Origin: JAABPW01 sp037132275 | Lineage (GTDB): Bacteria; Verrucomicrobiota; Kiritimatiellia; CAIKKV01; CAITUY01 | Length of the DNA stretch: 64,000 nucleotides | NCBI GenBank assembly: GCA_037132275.1 | Contig: JBAXPK010000001.1 | Location: 24,746 to 88,745, forward strand | Direction: 5' to 3' | Notes under the pieces: generated by a model | Databases searched by the model: none | Told to the model about the DNA's origin: nothing | What the model saw: the letters and a program-made list of their open reading frames with translations, nothing else | Shown here: in pieces, positions 16,155-24,322 of the stretch | How positions within the stretch are numbered: position 1 is the first letter of the stretch | Layout of the letters: every line of letters starts with the position of its first letter | Made by a program: the position numbers and the translations under genes

Positions 16155-18182
16155 ATGAAGTTGCGATCCATTCTATTTTGGCTGTTATTCTCACTGTTGG
16201 GAGCCGGGTCACTTGCCGTCATCGCCTTTCACCGGGGCGAAACGATCAGTGCGCTTTGGTTTGTAACTGCGACCCTCTGTTTTTTCATGATCAGTTACCG
16301 GTTCTACAGCAAGTGGCTGGCCGCCAAAGTGCTGGCGCTGGATGACCGGCGCGCCACCCCGGCCTTTACCCGGGAAGACGGCAAAGACTTTGTCCCCACA
16401 AACCGCTGGATCGTTTTCGGCCACCATTTTGCAGCCATCGCAGGGCCCGGTCCGCTCGTTGGCCCCGTACTCGCCTCGCAATTCGGCTACCTTCCGGGCA
16501 CCCTATGGATCCTCATAGGTGGAACTCTGGCGGGCGGCGTGCATGACGCGGTCGCCCTGTTCTGCTCCATGCGGCGCGGGGGGAAATCCCTGGGTCAAAT
16601 GGTCAAGGAAGAGATCGGCACCTTTGCCGGCAGCATCGCCCTGTTCGGCATCCTCTGCATCATGGTCATTCTCATCGCGGTGCTCGCGTTGGTCGTTGTC
16701 AAGGCGCTTGCGGAAAGTCCCTGGGGTCTCTTTACCGTGGCGGCCACCATTCCCATTGCCTTCTTCATGGGCCTCTATCTGCGGGTCTTGCGGCCCGGGC
16801 GGGTGGTTGAGGTTTCGATCATCGGGGCCCTGTTGCTATTGCTGGCCGTCTGGGGCGGCCAATATGCCTGGCCCGCCTGGTTTACCCGGTCCGCCCCGTG
16901 GCTCGCCTGGGCCATCATTGGCTACGGCCTTCTGGCCTCCATCCTGCCGGTGTGGTTGCTCTTGGCGCCTCGTGATTATCTGAGTTCATTCATGAAGATA
17001 GGAACCGTCATCATCCTGATGCTGGCCATCATTTGGGTCGCACCGCAACTCCACATGCCAAAGCTTACCTCCTTTATCCATGGCAATGGACTGGTCATAC
17101 CGGGCAAACTTTTCCCCTTTGTATTCATCACGGTTGCCTGTGGCGCCATTTCCGGGTTCCATGCGCTCATCTCCACCGGCACCACCCCGAAACTCGTCAC
17201 GCATGAATCAACGGTACGCTCGGTGGCTTACGGGGCCATGATCACCGAAATGGCGGTCGGAATCATGGCCTTGATCGCCGCTTGCGCGATGGATCCCGGC
17301 CAGTACTTCGCGATCAATATGAAAGGCGAGCCGGCCGCAGTGGTGCTCAAGATCACGGCAGCGGGATTCCCGGTGACCGAGGGCTCCATGATCCAACTGG
17401 CGCGGGATGTCGGCGAGAAAACCTTGTTCGGACGCACCGGCGGGGCGCCCACCTTCGCCGTGGGAATGGCCAAGATGTTCAGCGACGCCCTGGGTAGCAA
17501 GGCCATGATGGCGTTGTGGTACCACTTTGCCATCATGTTTGAGGCACTGTTTATCCTCACCACCATTGACGCCGGTACTCGCGTGGGCCGCTTCCTGCTG
17601 CAGGACGTGCTGAGACACATCTGGAAACCACTGGGCGACACCTCGTCCTATCCGGCCAACCTCCTGGCCAGTTCGCTATTCGTCAGCGCCTGGGGCTGGT
17701 TCCTCTATCAGGGCGTCATTGATCCCTATGGCGGAATCAACAGCCTCTGGCCCATCTTCGGCATAGCCAACCAATTGCTGGCCGTGATTTCGCTGGCCTT
17801 AGGAACCACCATCCTGATCAAAATGAATCGGGACCGGTATATCTGGGTAACCCTGATTCCCCTGCTCTTCCTATTGGTGGTGACCATGGTGGCGGGCTGG
17901 CAGAAGATTTTTTACGCGGACGCCGGTGGATTTATACCAGCCATCACCGCGCTTCGTGACCAATTGGCCACCGCCAGTGCCGCTGACGCCATAAAGCTTT
18001 CAGCCCAGATATTCAATAACCAGGTTGATATCGCCGTGACGGCGACCTTTATGATCCTGGTCCTGCTGATCGTGGGCGCCAGCCTGCGGCTATGGATCAG
18101 GCTACTGACCGGGAAAGCCCCCCGCCACCTTTGTGAAGACCCCGCCGTCCCCCATCCTGAATTAATGATCATGGAAGGTTAA
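16155..18182 (+). CDS. cstA: CstA-family carbon starvation / pyruvate transporter
   Basis: CstA-family proteins are large inner-membrane transporters, some shown to import pyruvate and others linked to peptide use. The 675-residue product is hydrophobic with many predicted helices. It carries the family stretches ALDDRRATPAFT, NRWIVFGHHFAAIAGPGPLVGP, FHALISTGTTPK and FEALFILTTIDAGTR. I start at MKLRSILFW (16155); the longer upstream frame has no family support. No two-component btsSR-like regulator is beside it. It is transcribed divergently from gap, and the substrate is inferred only from family. Confidence 0.88.
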   Translation: MKLRSILFWLLFSLLGAGSLAVIAFHRGETISALWFVTATLCFFMISYRFYSKWLAAKVLALDDRRATPAFTREDGKDFVPTNRWIVFGHHFAAIAGPGPLVGPVLASQFGYLPGTLWILIGGTLAGGVHDAVALFCSMRRGGKSLGQMVKEEIGTFAGSIALFGILCIMVILIAVLALVVVKALAESPWGLFTVAATIPIAFFMGLYLRVLRPGRVVEVSIIGALLLLLAVWGGQYAWPAWFTRSAPWLAWAIIGYGLLASILPVWLLLAPRDYLSSFMKIGTVIILMLAIIWVAPQLHMPKLTSFIHGNGLVIPGKLFPFVFITVACGAISGFHALISTGTTPKLVTHESTVRSVAYGAMITEMAVGIMALIAACAMDPGQYFAINMKGEPAAVVLKITAAGFPVTEGSMIQLARDVGEKTLFGRTGGAPTFAVGMAKMFSDALGSKAMMALWYHFAIMFEALFILTTIDAGTRVGRFLLQDVLRHIWKPLGDTSSYPANLLASSLFVSAWGWFLYQGVIDPYGGINSLWPIFGIANQLLAVISLALGTTILIKMNRDRYIWVTLIPLLFLLVVTMVAGWQKIFYADAGGFIPAITALRDQLATASAADAIKLSAQIFNNQVDIAVTATFMILVLLIVGASLRLWIRLLTGKAPRHLCEDPAVPHPELMIMEG

Positions 18183-18220
18183 TACGATGCGAAACACTCC
18201 AAATAGGACTCAACAGACCC

Positions 18221-19366
18221 ATGCTTGAACTTCCAACAACCTTCCGAATCACCGAGGCAAATGGCGAAATCGATACCACGGCTGAACTGTTTTTTGACGG
18301 AAAATTTGAGATCATCTCTCGATCCGGACTGAGTCTCACCGAAGCTCATCTAACCGAGGCGATTCCCCTTCTTAAACAGCCGGAACGACTGCTCATCTTG
18401 GGAAACCGAACCGGAGCGCTCGCCATGATGGCGACCCACATCCACCCCGGGCTTGAGGTGGTCGTCTCATCGCTGGATCTTTTTCATCATCACGCGGTCG
18501 AGCGGAATCTTTTGCGCAATCCGGCCTGCCCCGTCACCTCCCGATGTGAACCCTATATCCCGGAACGGAATTTCTATGACGCCGTCTGCCTCCAGATTTC
18601 AAAAGGCACGATGTCCGATGAACTGATTCTGGATTTGCTACAGCAGAGTCATCTGGCATTGAAGACGGGCGGGCGATGTTGCGTGGCGGCGGAAGAAGAG
18701 TCGCCATGGGTGGCAAAACATCTCAAGAATTTCTTCGGGAACTGTTCCATCCGCGGCCAACGGAAACACTCCACCCTGCTGGTCAGCCAGAAAAACAACG
18801 AACTAAAAGCGCTCAAGAACTACCAGGCCGAGTTCATTATGACCCTTCCAACCGGCTTGCCCGTCACACTGTCGACGCTGCCCGGTGTTTTCGCACACCG
18901 CCGGGTGGATCCCGGCGCCCAGGCCTTGGCCGAGATGGTAGTGACACAGCCCGGCGACTCCATCCTGGATATGGGGTGCGGCTGCGGCAGTATCGGGATC
19001 TCTCTGGCAAAAAATCAGCCGACCGCCAGTGTCTGCTTCGTGGATTCCCATTCCCGAGCCACTACCATTACCGAGCAAAACTGTTTTGCCAACGGGATCT
19101 CCGGATATTCTGTTGTATTGAGCGACCAGGGAGTCCCGCCCCCTGCCCGATTTTCGCTTTTTGTCGGGAATCCCCCTTATTATTCCCATGACCGGATCAC
19201 GGATTTCTTTGTTCACACGGCCTTCGACTCCCTGCTTTCGGGGGGCAGAGCCTATCTGGTGGCCAAAAATGCAACCCATCACCTGGCAATCATGAATGAA
19301 CTGTTCGGCAATGCCGAACGGCTGGACCGGCGTGGATACCAAATCGTGAAATCGGTAAAATCATGA
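18221..19366 (+). CDS. RsmC/RlmG-like rRNA guanine-N2 methyltransferase
   Basis: The 381-residue protein has the duplicated layout of RsmC and RlmG. A degenerate N-terminal Rossmann domain (LLILGNRTGALAMMA) precedes a catalytic one with the SAM motif DMGCGCGSIGISLA (~247) and the NPPY active-site motif in FVGNPPYYSH. These enzymes methylate guanine N2 in 16S (G1207) or 23S (G1835) rRNA. I cannot say which from sequence alone. Its end overlaps the convergent pdxB by 6 bp. Confidence 0.78.
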   Translation: MLELPTTFRITEANGEIDTTAELFFDGKFEIISRSGLSLTEAHLTEAIPLLKQPERLLILGNRTGALAMMATHIHPGLEVVVSSLDLFHHHAVERNLLRNPACPVTSRCEPYIPERNFYDAVCLQISKGTMSDELILDLLQQSHLALKTGGRCCVAAEEESPWVAKHLKNFFGNCSIRGQRKHSTLLVSQKNNELKALKNYQAEFIMTLPTGLPVTLSTLPGVFAHRRVDPGAQALAEMVVTQPGDSILDMGCGCGSIGISLAKNQPTASVCFVDSHSRATTITEQNCFANGISGYSVVLSDQGVPPPARFSLFVGNPPYYSHDRITDFFVHTAFDSLLSGGRAYLVAKNATHHLAIMNELFGNAERLDRRGYQIVKSVKS

Positions 19367-20554
19367 CCTCAAGTTAAATCCAAGTTTCTTAAAGGCACGC
19401 TGCAAATCAGTCGTTCCACCGCTCAATTCCACCGTTGTATATTGAAACTCACGCCGCTCGGGATAGTCGCTTCGCAGACGGTCGAAATTCTTCATTCGCG
19501 CTTTTTCATCCGCCACTGCAGACTCGCGAAAGCGGCGGTCATCCCCTTCCAAATCATAGACCTGACGCACCACTTCCCTTAACACCGACTGATCATCCCG
19601 CCCGGCGATGTCCACCTTCACTTTAGGCACAAGCGGTGGCGGCATCAGAGGTTCATGCGACCAGGTGGCGGAAACACCCAGAAACTTGCAGACCTCGCGA
19701 TAAACCATGACCGTTCCCATCACTTTGCCTTCAAAGGAATGCCCGGCGATATGCGGAGTGGCAATATCAACCCGCGCCATGAGGTCAGTCCGATAATTGG
19801 GTTCCCCTTCCCATGTGTCCAAAATGACATGGCTGACCTGCCCGTTATCCAAGGCGGCGAGCAAGGCCGCAGAGTCCACAACCGGCCCGCGGGCGGCGTT
19901 CAAGAAAATAAGCCCTTTTTTCGCCTTCCCAAAAAATGCCGCATCCGCCAGATGAACCGTCTTGTCCGGCCCGTCTTTTGTCAACGGGACATGAACGGTG
20001 ATAATATCCGCCTCCGCCAGCACCTGATCCAAACTGACAAAACAATCGTCAGCCCCTCCATTTTCAATTCTGGATTCTGGATCCTGGATTCTGGATTCCG
20101 TTCTTTCCCGGGGCGGATCATTCATCAAAACCCTCATCCCCAACGCCCGGGCCTTCTGCACAACGCGGCGGCCCACATTGCCGACGCCAACAACCCCGAT
20201 GGTTTTTCCTTCCAGGGTGAAGCCATGCTTGCAGGCAAGATACAACAACGCGGCCGTGACATATTCCGAGACACTGTTGGCGTTGCAGCCAGGCGCAAAA
20301 CACCACGCGATCCCCGCTTTGTCGAAATAGGGAATATCCAGGTGATCGGTTCCGATGGTGGCCGTTCCCACAAAACGCACCGAACTCCCTTCCAGCAAAG
20401 ACCGGTTGACCTTTGTGGTGGATCGAAGCGCAAGAATATCCGTTTCCCTGACATCGGCTGCCGTGATATGGCGTCCTTCCAAAATGCGGGTTTCACCAAG
20501 CGTACTGAACGCCTCCATCGCAAACGGCATATTCGTGGCACAAATGATCTTCAT
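19361..20554 (-). CDS. pdxB: Erythronate-4-phosphate dehydrogenase (PdxB)
   Basis: PdxB oxidises 4-phosphoerythronate in the DXP-dependent pyridoxal phosphate pathway. The whole length matches the family: N-terminal MKIICATNMP, GTATIGTDHLD, APGCNANSVSEYV, the NAD loop GVVGVGNVGRRVVQKA, the NAARGPVVD stretch, and the DTWEGEP and ATPHIAGHSFEGK active-site region. The C-terminal dimerisation domain typical of PdxB is also present. An in-frame insertion at about residues 151-165, between NDPPRE and the next strand, is encoded by a tandem GGATTCT repeat. The ATG at 20554 fits the family start and has GGAG upstream. It follows a MetE-like gene by 41 bp. Confidence 0.92.
   Translation of the reverse strand: MKIICATNMPFAMEAFSTLGETRILEGRHITAADVRETDILALRSTTKVNRSLLEGSSVRFVGTATIGTDHLDIPYFDKAGIAWCFAPGCNANSVSEYVTAALLYLACKHGFTLEGKTIGVVGVGNVGRRVVQKARALGMRVLMNDPPRERTESRIQDPESRIENGGADDCFVSLDQVLAEADIITVHVPLTKDGPDKTVHLADAAFFGKAKKGLIFLNAARGPVVDSAALLAALDNGQVSHVILDTWEGEPNYRTDLMARVDIATPHIAGHSFEGKVMGTVMVYREVCKFLGVSATWSHEPLMPPPLVPKVKVDIAGRDDQSVLREVVRQVYDLEGDDRRFRESAVADEKARMKNFDRLRSDYPERREFQYTTVELSGGTTDLQRAFKKLGFNLRS
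20066..20100. repeat. Tandem TGGATTC repeat inside pdxB
   Basis: Four near-identical TGGATTC/TGGATCC units lie in a row, in frame within pdxB, encoding an RIQDPESRIE-like loop. A shorter form of the same sequence (AGAATCCAGAATTC) sits just before mqnD at about 23500. It appears to be a mobile or expanding short repeat tolerated in a surface loop. Confidence 0.6.
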
Positions 20555-20595
20555 ATAATCACTCCGACTCATAATTCTGCCAGCAACTCGCTTTA

Positions 20596-21630
20596 TCAGC
20601 GCATACGATTCCGGACTTCTGCCAGAAGGTCAAATACCCGTTTTGCCACATCGGGCGCCAGGCTCCCGGCACCGCAGGACGGGGTTATGATGGCCCGCTC
20701 ACGCAACAGGTCTTTCGAAATGCCTTTCTTCATCAGCCCGTCAAAACAGGCCAGCAAGAGCTGCGTCAGCGATTGGGCCGATTCCTTGTTGACGGCGGTC
20801 GTGGTGGGGACAATTCCCCAGGCGATGCTACCGCCCCGCTCAAACAGGGTCTTGATGTCATTGGCATACAGCGAAATGCTCGCCCCGTACTGGTAGGCGT
20901 CGAAATTGACGACCTGCACACCGCTACGAACGATCATACCCCAATCGCTGTTTCCGCAGATATGAATCCCGGGGATGGCACCCGCATCCGTAATGGCGCT
21001 AAACACCTCGCCCAGCATTTCCACAACCGCTTCTTCGGACACATAAATGTAAGTGCTGCTCCCATAGGCGGCAAGCACAGGCTCGTCCACAAAGATCAGC
21101 ACGCGCCCGGACGAAAAGGGTTTGAGAAACTTGATCTGCCACTGCACCTTGCGCACGATGGTCTTGACGGCCGCATCACGCAAATCAGGATCGCTATAGA
21201 GCGGATTTTTGTCCGCGTCATAGATACCGGTACAAAATGTGATGGGGCCGGTCGTGTGCCCCTTGACACAAGGCCACGTCCGATTGGCGGCCAGTCGTTG
21301 AAACGCGTAAAGTCCGGCAGCGACGTCGCTTGAGATGGGAAACAGATCCGGATCGTCCGCCAGGAACTTCGTGTAGAATTCCTCCAATTCAACAGCCCGG
21401 TTGGCCGGGTCAAACAAAATCCGTTCCTGATCGGCTTCCACCCTGACACAAGGCATCCCTTCGCTATATTGGGGAATCATCTCCTCGGCAAAACAGCGTT
21501 TGGGCAATTGCGGCCAAAACGGAATGGTTAAGCCGGCGTCGAACAAAAACGATGCCGCTTGATCGCTATCGAAAAACGGAACACTTCCAATACCTGTTGT
21601 CGACAAACCGGGCTTATAAATTGAGCTCAT
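20596..21630 (-). CDS. MetE C-terminal-domain-like (core methionine synthase / UROD-fold) protein
   Basis: The 344-residue product has the TIM-barrel fold of cobalamin-independent methionine synthase C-terminal domains. The likely zinc ligands are visible as HICGN (His and Cys two apart, about residue 230) and a late cysteine in TPSCGAGSL. There is no MetE N-terminal folate domain, as in archaeal core MetE proteins that use other methyl donors. It may therefore move methyl groups from a corrinoid protein or small donor to homocysteine or another thiol. The substrate is not determinable here. GGAGATAAT precedes the chosen ATG. It is upstream of and probably co-transcribed with pdxB. Confidence 0.7.
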   Translation of the reverse strand: MSSIYKPGLSTTGIGSVPFFDSDQAASFLFDAGLTIPFWPQLPKRCFAEEMIPQYSEGMPCVRVEADQERILFDPANRAVELEEFYTKFLADDPDLFPISSDVAAGLYAFQRLAANRTWPCVKGHTTGPITFCTGIYDADKNPLYSDPDLRDAAVKTIVRKVQWQIKFLKPFSSGRVLIFVDEPVLAAYGSSTYIYVSEEAVVEMLGEVFSAITDAGAIPGIHICGNSDWGMIVRSGVQVVNFDAYQYGASISLYANDIKTLFERGGSIAWGIVPTTTAVNKESAQSLTQLLLACFDGLMKKGISKDLLRERAIITPSCGAGSLAPDVAKRVFDLLAEVRNRMR

Positions 21631-21771
21631 ATTATCTCCATCTCCATCACTTTTCACAAACTCTTTTGTCCCAGTAGAGTTAGGGTGAAAATCATCAGGA
21701 TACAGAGTGGATCATGCGCGACGTTCTATTTCCGCGTCAATGGAAAGTTTAGAATACGATGTGAATCCCTA

Positions 21772-21800
21772 TTGACATGACACGGGGATCAAAGTAACTC
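21772..21800 (+). promoter_or_regulatory. Possible promoter upstream of glpD
   Basis: TTGACA at 21772-21777 is followed after 17 bp by TAACTC, a poor -10, about 40 bp before the glpD ATG. The -35 overlaps a 17-bp string (21776-21792) that is nearly repeated at 37302-37318, next to another predicted promoter. Confidence 0.35.
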
Positions 21801-21838
21801 ATGCCAATGGTATTTGCGAATTTCATAGGGAGTAATCA

Positions 21839-23500
21839 ATGAGCCGGGATATTGCCAACCTTGCAGAGCGGGAATTTGATATTTTAATCGTCGGCGGTGG
21901 CATTCACGGAGTTACCCTGGCCCGGGAAGCCGCTTTGGCGGGTCTATCCGTTGCACTTGTTGACAAAGCGGATTTCTGCTCCGCCACCTCCGCGAACAGT
22001 CTTAAGATTCTCCATGGCGGTATCCGTTACCTGCAGCAGGCCAACCTGCCCCGTGTGCGCCAATCCGTTATCGAACGACGGACCATGCTGCAAATTGCCC
22101 CTCACCTCGTTGAACCGCTCCCCTGCGCCATGCCGACCTATGGTCACGGCATGAAAGGCAAGGAAGTTATGTTCTGCGGCCTTTTGGCTTATAATCTCCT
22201 GAGCGGGGATCGGAATCAGGGACTTCCCACTGGCAAGGCCATCCCCAGTTGCCGCATTGGCTCGCGCACCGAGTGGCTGGCCATCGCCCCGGATCTGGAT
22301 AATCCCCGTTTCACCGGCGCCGCTCTGTGGCACGATGCCATCGCCCTTAACACGGAAAGACTGGGCTTGGGATTTGTTGCCTCCGCCATTCAGGCGGGAG
22401 CCCATGTCGCCAACTATATCGAGGTCACAGGGTTTCAGCGTAACGGCCGCGACGTCACTGGCGTCACCGCCATCGACCGCATAACCAATCAACCGTTAAC
22501 CATCCGGGCGAAAGTAACGGTAAACAATACCGGCCCCTGGATCCGGGAAACTTTGCGCCTGCTCGGCGAAACTGTGACGACGCCCGAATATCGTTGCGCC
22601 CTGGCCATGAATGTCGTCTTGCGCAAACAGTTGATTCCCCGTCATGCCGTCGGGCTCACAGCCTATAAGGAAGGCTGGGAAAACGGGCGACTTTTCTTCT
22701 TCGTGCCGTGGCGTGACCGCACCATGGTGGGCACCTATCTGCGCCCCCATACCGGAAGTCCCGACCAACTGAAGGTCACGCCGGACGACATCCAGTCATT
22801 CATCGCGAATCTAAACCTGGCTTATCCAGCGGCTCAATTAAAACCGAAAGACATCGCGTTCATCCAGGCAGGCCTCATGCCGGCCACCGATCAGGATGTA
22901 AGCCCAGGGGGTGAGCCCCGCCTCCTGAATCAGTTCCAGATTCTGGATCATGCCAAAGGGGATAACCTCAATGGCCTGATGTCCGTCCTCGGGGTAAAGT
23001 GGACCACCGCGCGGGATGTGGCTCAACGCACGCTCGCCCTTCTTCTAACCAAGTTGGGCCGATCCCCAGTCAACCGGCTATCCGCGATCCACCCCCTGCC
23101 GGGTGGCGATATCCCTGACTTGGAGGTGCTGATAAAAGAAATCATCCAATCCGGGTTGCCGGAAGAAACGGCTCACCATCTCGTGTGTCACTATGGCCTG
23201 CGCTGCCGGGATGTGATTCGACTGGGTGCCACTAATCCGCTCTGGTTAAAGCCCCTGGGCGAAGGAACCTGCGTGACGGGCGCCGAAATCATTTTCGCCC
23301 TGCGCGAGGAGATGGCTCAAACCCTGGCCGATGTTGTGCTACGCAGAACCGGCCTGGGGTCGGCAGGCCGCCCCTCCAAAGCCGCGCTGATGAACGCCGC
23401 GGTGATCATGGCCCGCGAACTCGCCTGGGATGCCCCGCGTCTCGACAAAGAACTGGCTATACTCCGAGCCCTTCCCTGCTGGCCAGTTGAGGAGAGATAG
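21839..23500 (+). CDS. glpD: FAD-dependent glycerol-3-phosphate dehydrogenase (GlpD)
   Basis: GlpD oxidises sn-glycerol 3-phosphate to dihydroxyacetone phosphate at the membrane and passes electrons to quinone. The FAD-binding motif DILIVGGGIHGVTLAREAA is at about 14-32, followed by the family's SANSLKILHGGIRYLQQ and later FFVPWRDRTMVGTY and GVKWTTARDVA stretches. At 553 residues it is full length with its C-terminal domain. The ATG has AGGGAGTAA upstream. It is 18 bp before mqnD, so a quinone-reducing enzyme probably shares a transcript with quinone-synthesis genes. Confidence 0.88.
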   Translation: MSRDIANLAEREFDILIVGGGIHGVTLAREAALAGLSVALVDKADFCSATSANSLKILHGGIRYLQQANLPRVRQSVIERRTMLQIAPHLVEPLPCAMPTYGHGMKGKEVMFCGLLAYNLLSGDRNQGLPTGKAIPSCRIGSRTEWLAIAPDLDNPRFTGAALWHDAIALNTERLGLGFVASAIQAGAHVANYIEVTGFQRNGRDVTGVTAIDRITNQPLTIRAKVTVNNTGPWIRETLRLLGETVTTPEYRCALAMNVVLRKQLIPRHAVGLTAYKEGWENGRLFFFVPWRDRTMVGTYLRPHTGSPDQLKVTPDDIQSFIANLNLAYPAAQLKPKDIAFIQAGLMPATDQDVSPGGEPRLLNQFQILDHAKGDNLNGLMSVLGVKWTTARDVAQRTLALLLTKLGRSPVNRLSAIHPLPGGDIPDLEVLIKEIIQSGLPEETAHHLVCHYGLRCRDVIRLGATNPLWLKPLGEGTCVTGAEIIFALREEMAQTLADVVLRRTGLGSAGRPSKAALMNAAVIMARELAWDAPRLDKELAILRALPCWPVEER

Positions 23501-23518
23501 AATCCAGAATTCCCTCTT

Positions 23519-24322
23519 ATGAAACTCAGAATGGCCTATTCTCCGTGCCCGAATGACACGTCGATGTTTCATGACGTTGCTGCGGGGCTCTTGTCGCGTT
23601 ATGGCTACGAGGTATCCGTGCATCTTCATGACGTCGAAACCCTCAACCGACTGGCGCTGGACACCACCTACGACATCACGAAAATCTCGTTTCATGCTTA
23701 TCTGCTGGTACGGCAACATTATCAACTACTCAACTCCGGGGCCGCGCTCGGCTTTGGTTGTGGTCCCCTGCTCGTCTCAAAAGCCCCCATGGCCGATGAC
23801 GATGTGTCCCGTTGCCGAATCGCCGTACCCGGCGAACTGACCACCGCGCACCTGCTTCTGCGGTTGTGGGCGCCCAATGCCCAAAAGAAGATCTTTGTCC
23901 CCTATGACCGCGTGATGGACCTGATCCGCACCGGCGAGGCCGACTGCGGCATTCTCATTCACGAGTCACGCTTCGTCTACCAGCAGGCCGGTCTCACCTG
24001 CATCGTGGATCTCGGGGAATGGTGGGAGCAGGAAACAGGACAGCCCATCCCACTGGGCTGTATTGTCGCCCGTAAAAGTCTCGGCACGCCAACAATCGCT
24101 GAACTTGATCAATTGCTGCGCCGCGCTATCGTTCACTCCCGCGCCCGCCCCGAGGAATCCGCCCAGTATGTTCGCGACCACGCCCGTGAAACCGATGAAA
24201 CGGTCATTCAAAAACATATCAAAATGTTCGTCACCGACTTCTCTGTCGACTTAGGCGGAGCCGGCCATGCTGCCGTGGCAGTCCTGGAGGCCATGGCGCA
24301 AAAGGCGGGAGTGATCCCATGA
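23519..24322 (+). CDS. mqnD: 1,4-dihydroxy-6-naphthoate synthase (MqnD)
   Basis: MqnD converts cyclic dehypoxanthine futalosine to 1,4-dihydroxy-6-naphthoate in the futalosine route to menaquinone. The 267-residue product shows the family N-terminus (AYSPCPNDTSMFHDVAAGLL), the DVETLNRLAL and DITKISFHAY segments, and the GFGCGPLLV and GELTTAHLLLRL stretches of the periplasmic-binding-like fold. It is the first mqn gene after glpD, and its stop overlaps the next start by 4 bp. Confidence 0.95.
   Translation: MKLRMAYSPCPNDTSMFHDVAAGLLSRYGYEVSVHLHDVETLNRLALDTTYDITKISFHAYLLVRQHYQLLNSGAALGFGCGPLLVSKAPMADDDVSRCRIAVPGELTTAHLLLRLWAPNAQKKIFVPYDRVMDLIRTGEADCGILIHESRFVYQQAGLTCIVDLGEWWEQETGQPIPLGCIVARKSLGTPTIAELDQLLRRAIVHSRARPEESAQYVRDHARETDETVIQKHIKMFVTDFSVDLGGAGHAAVAVLEAMAQKAGVIP

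Noticed and set aside
19655..20896. 413-codon open frame on the plus strand across pdxB
   Set aside because: It is antisense to the well-supported pdxB and the MetE-like gene and shows no recognisable domain; such long shadow frames are common in GC-rich DNA.
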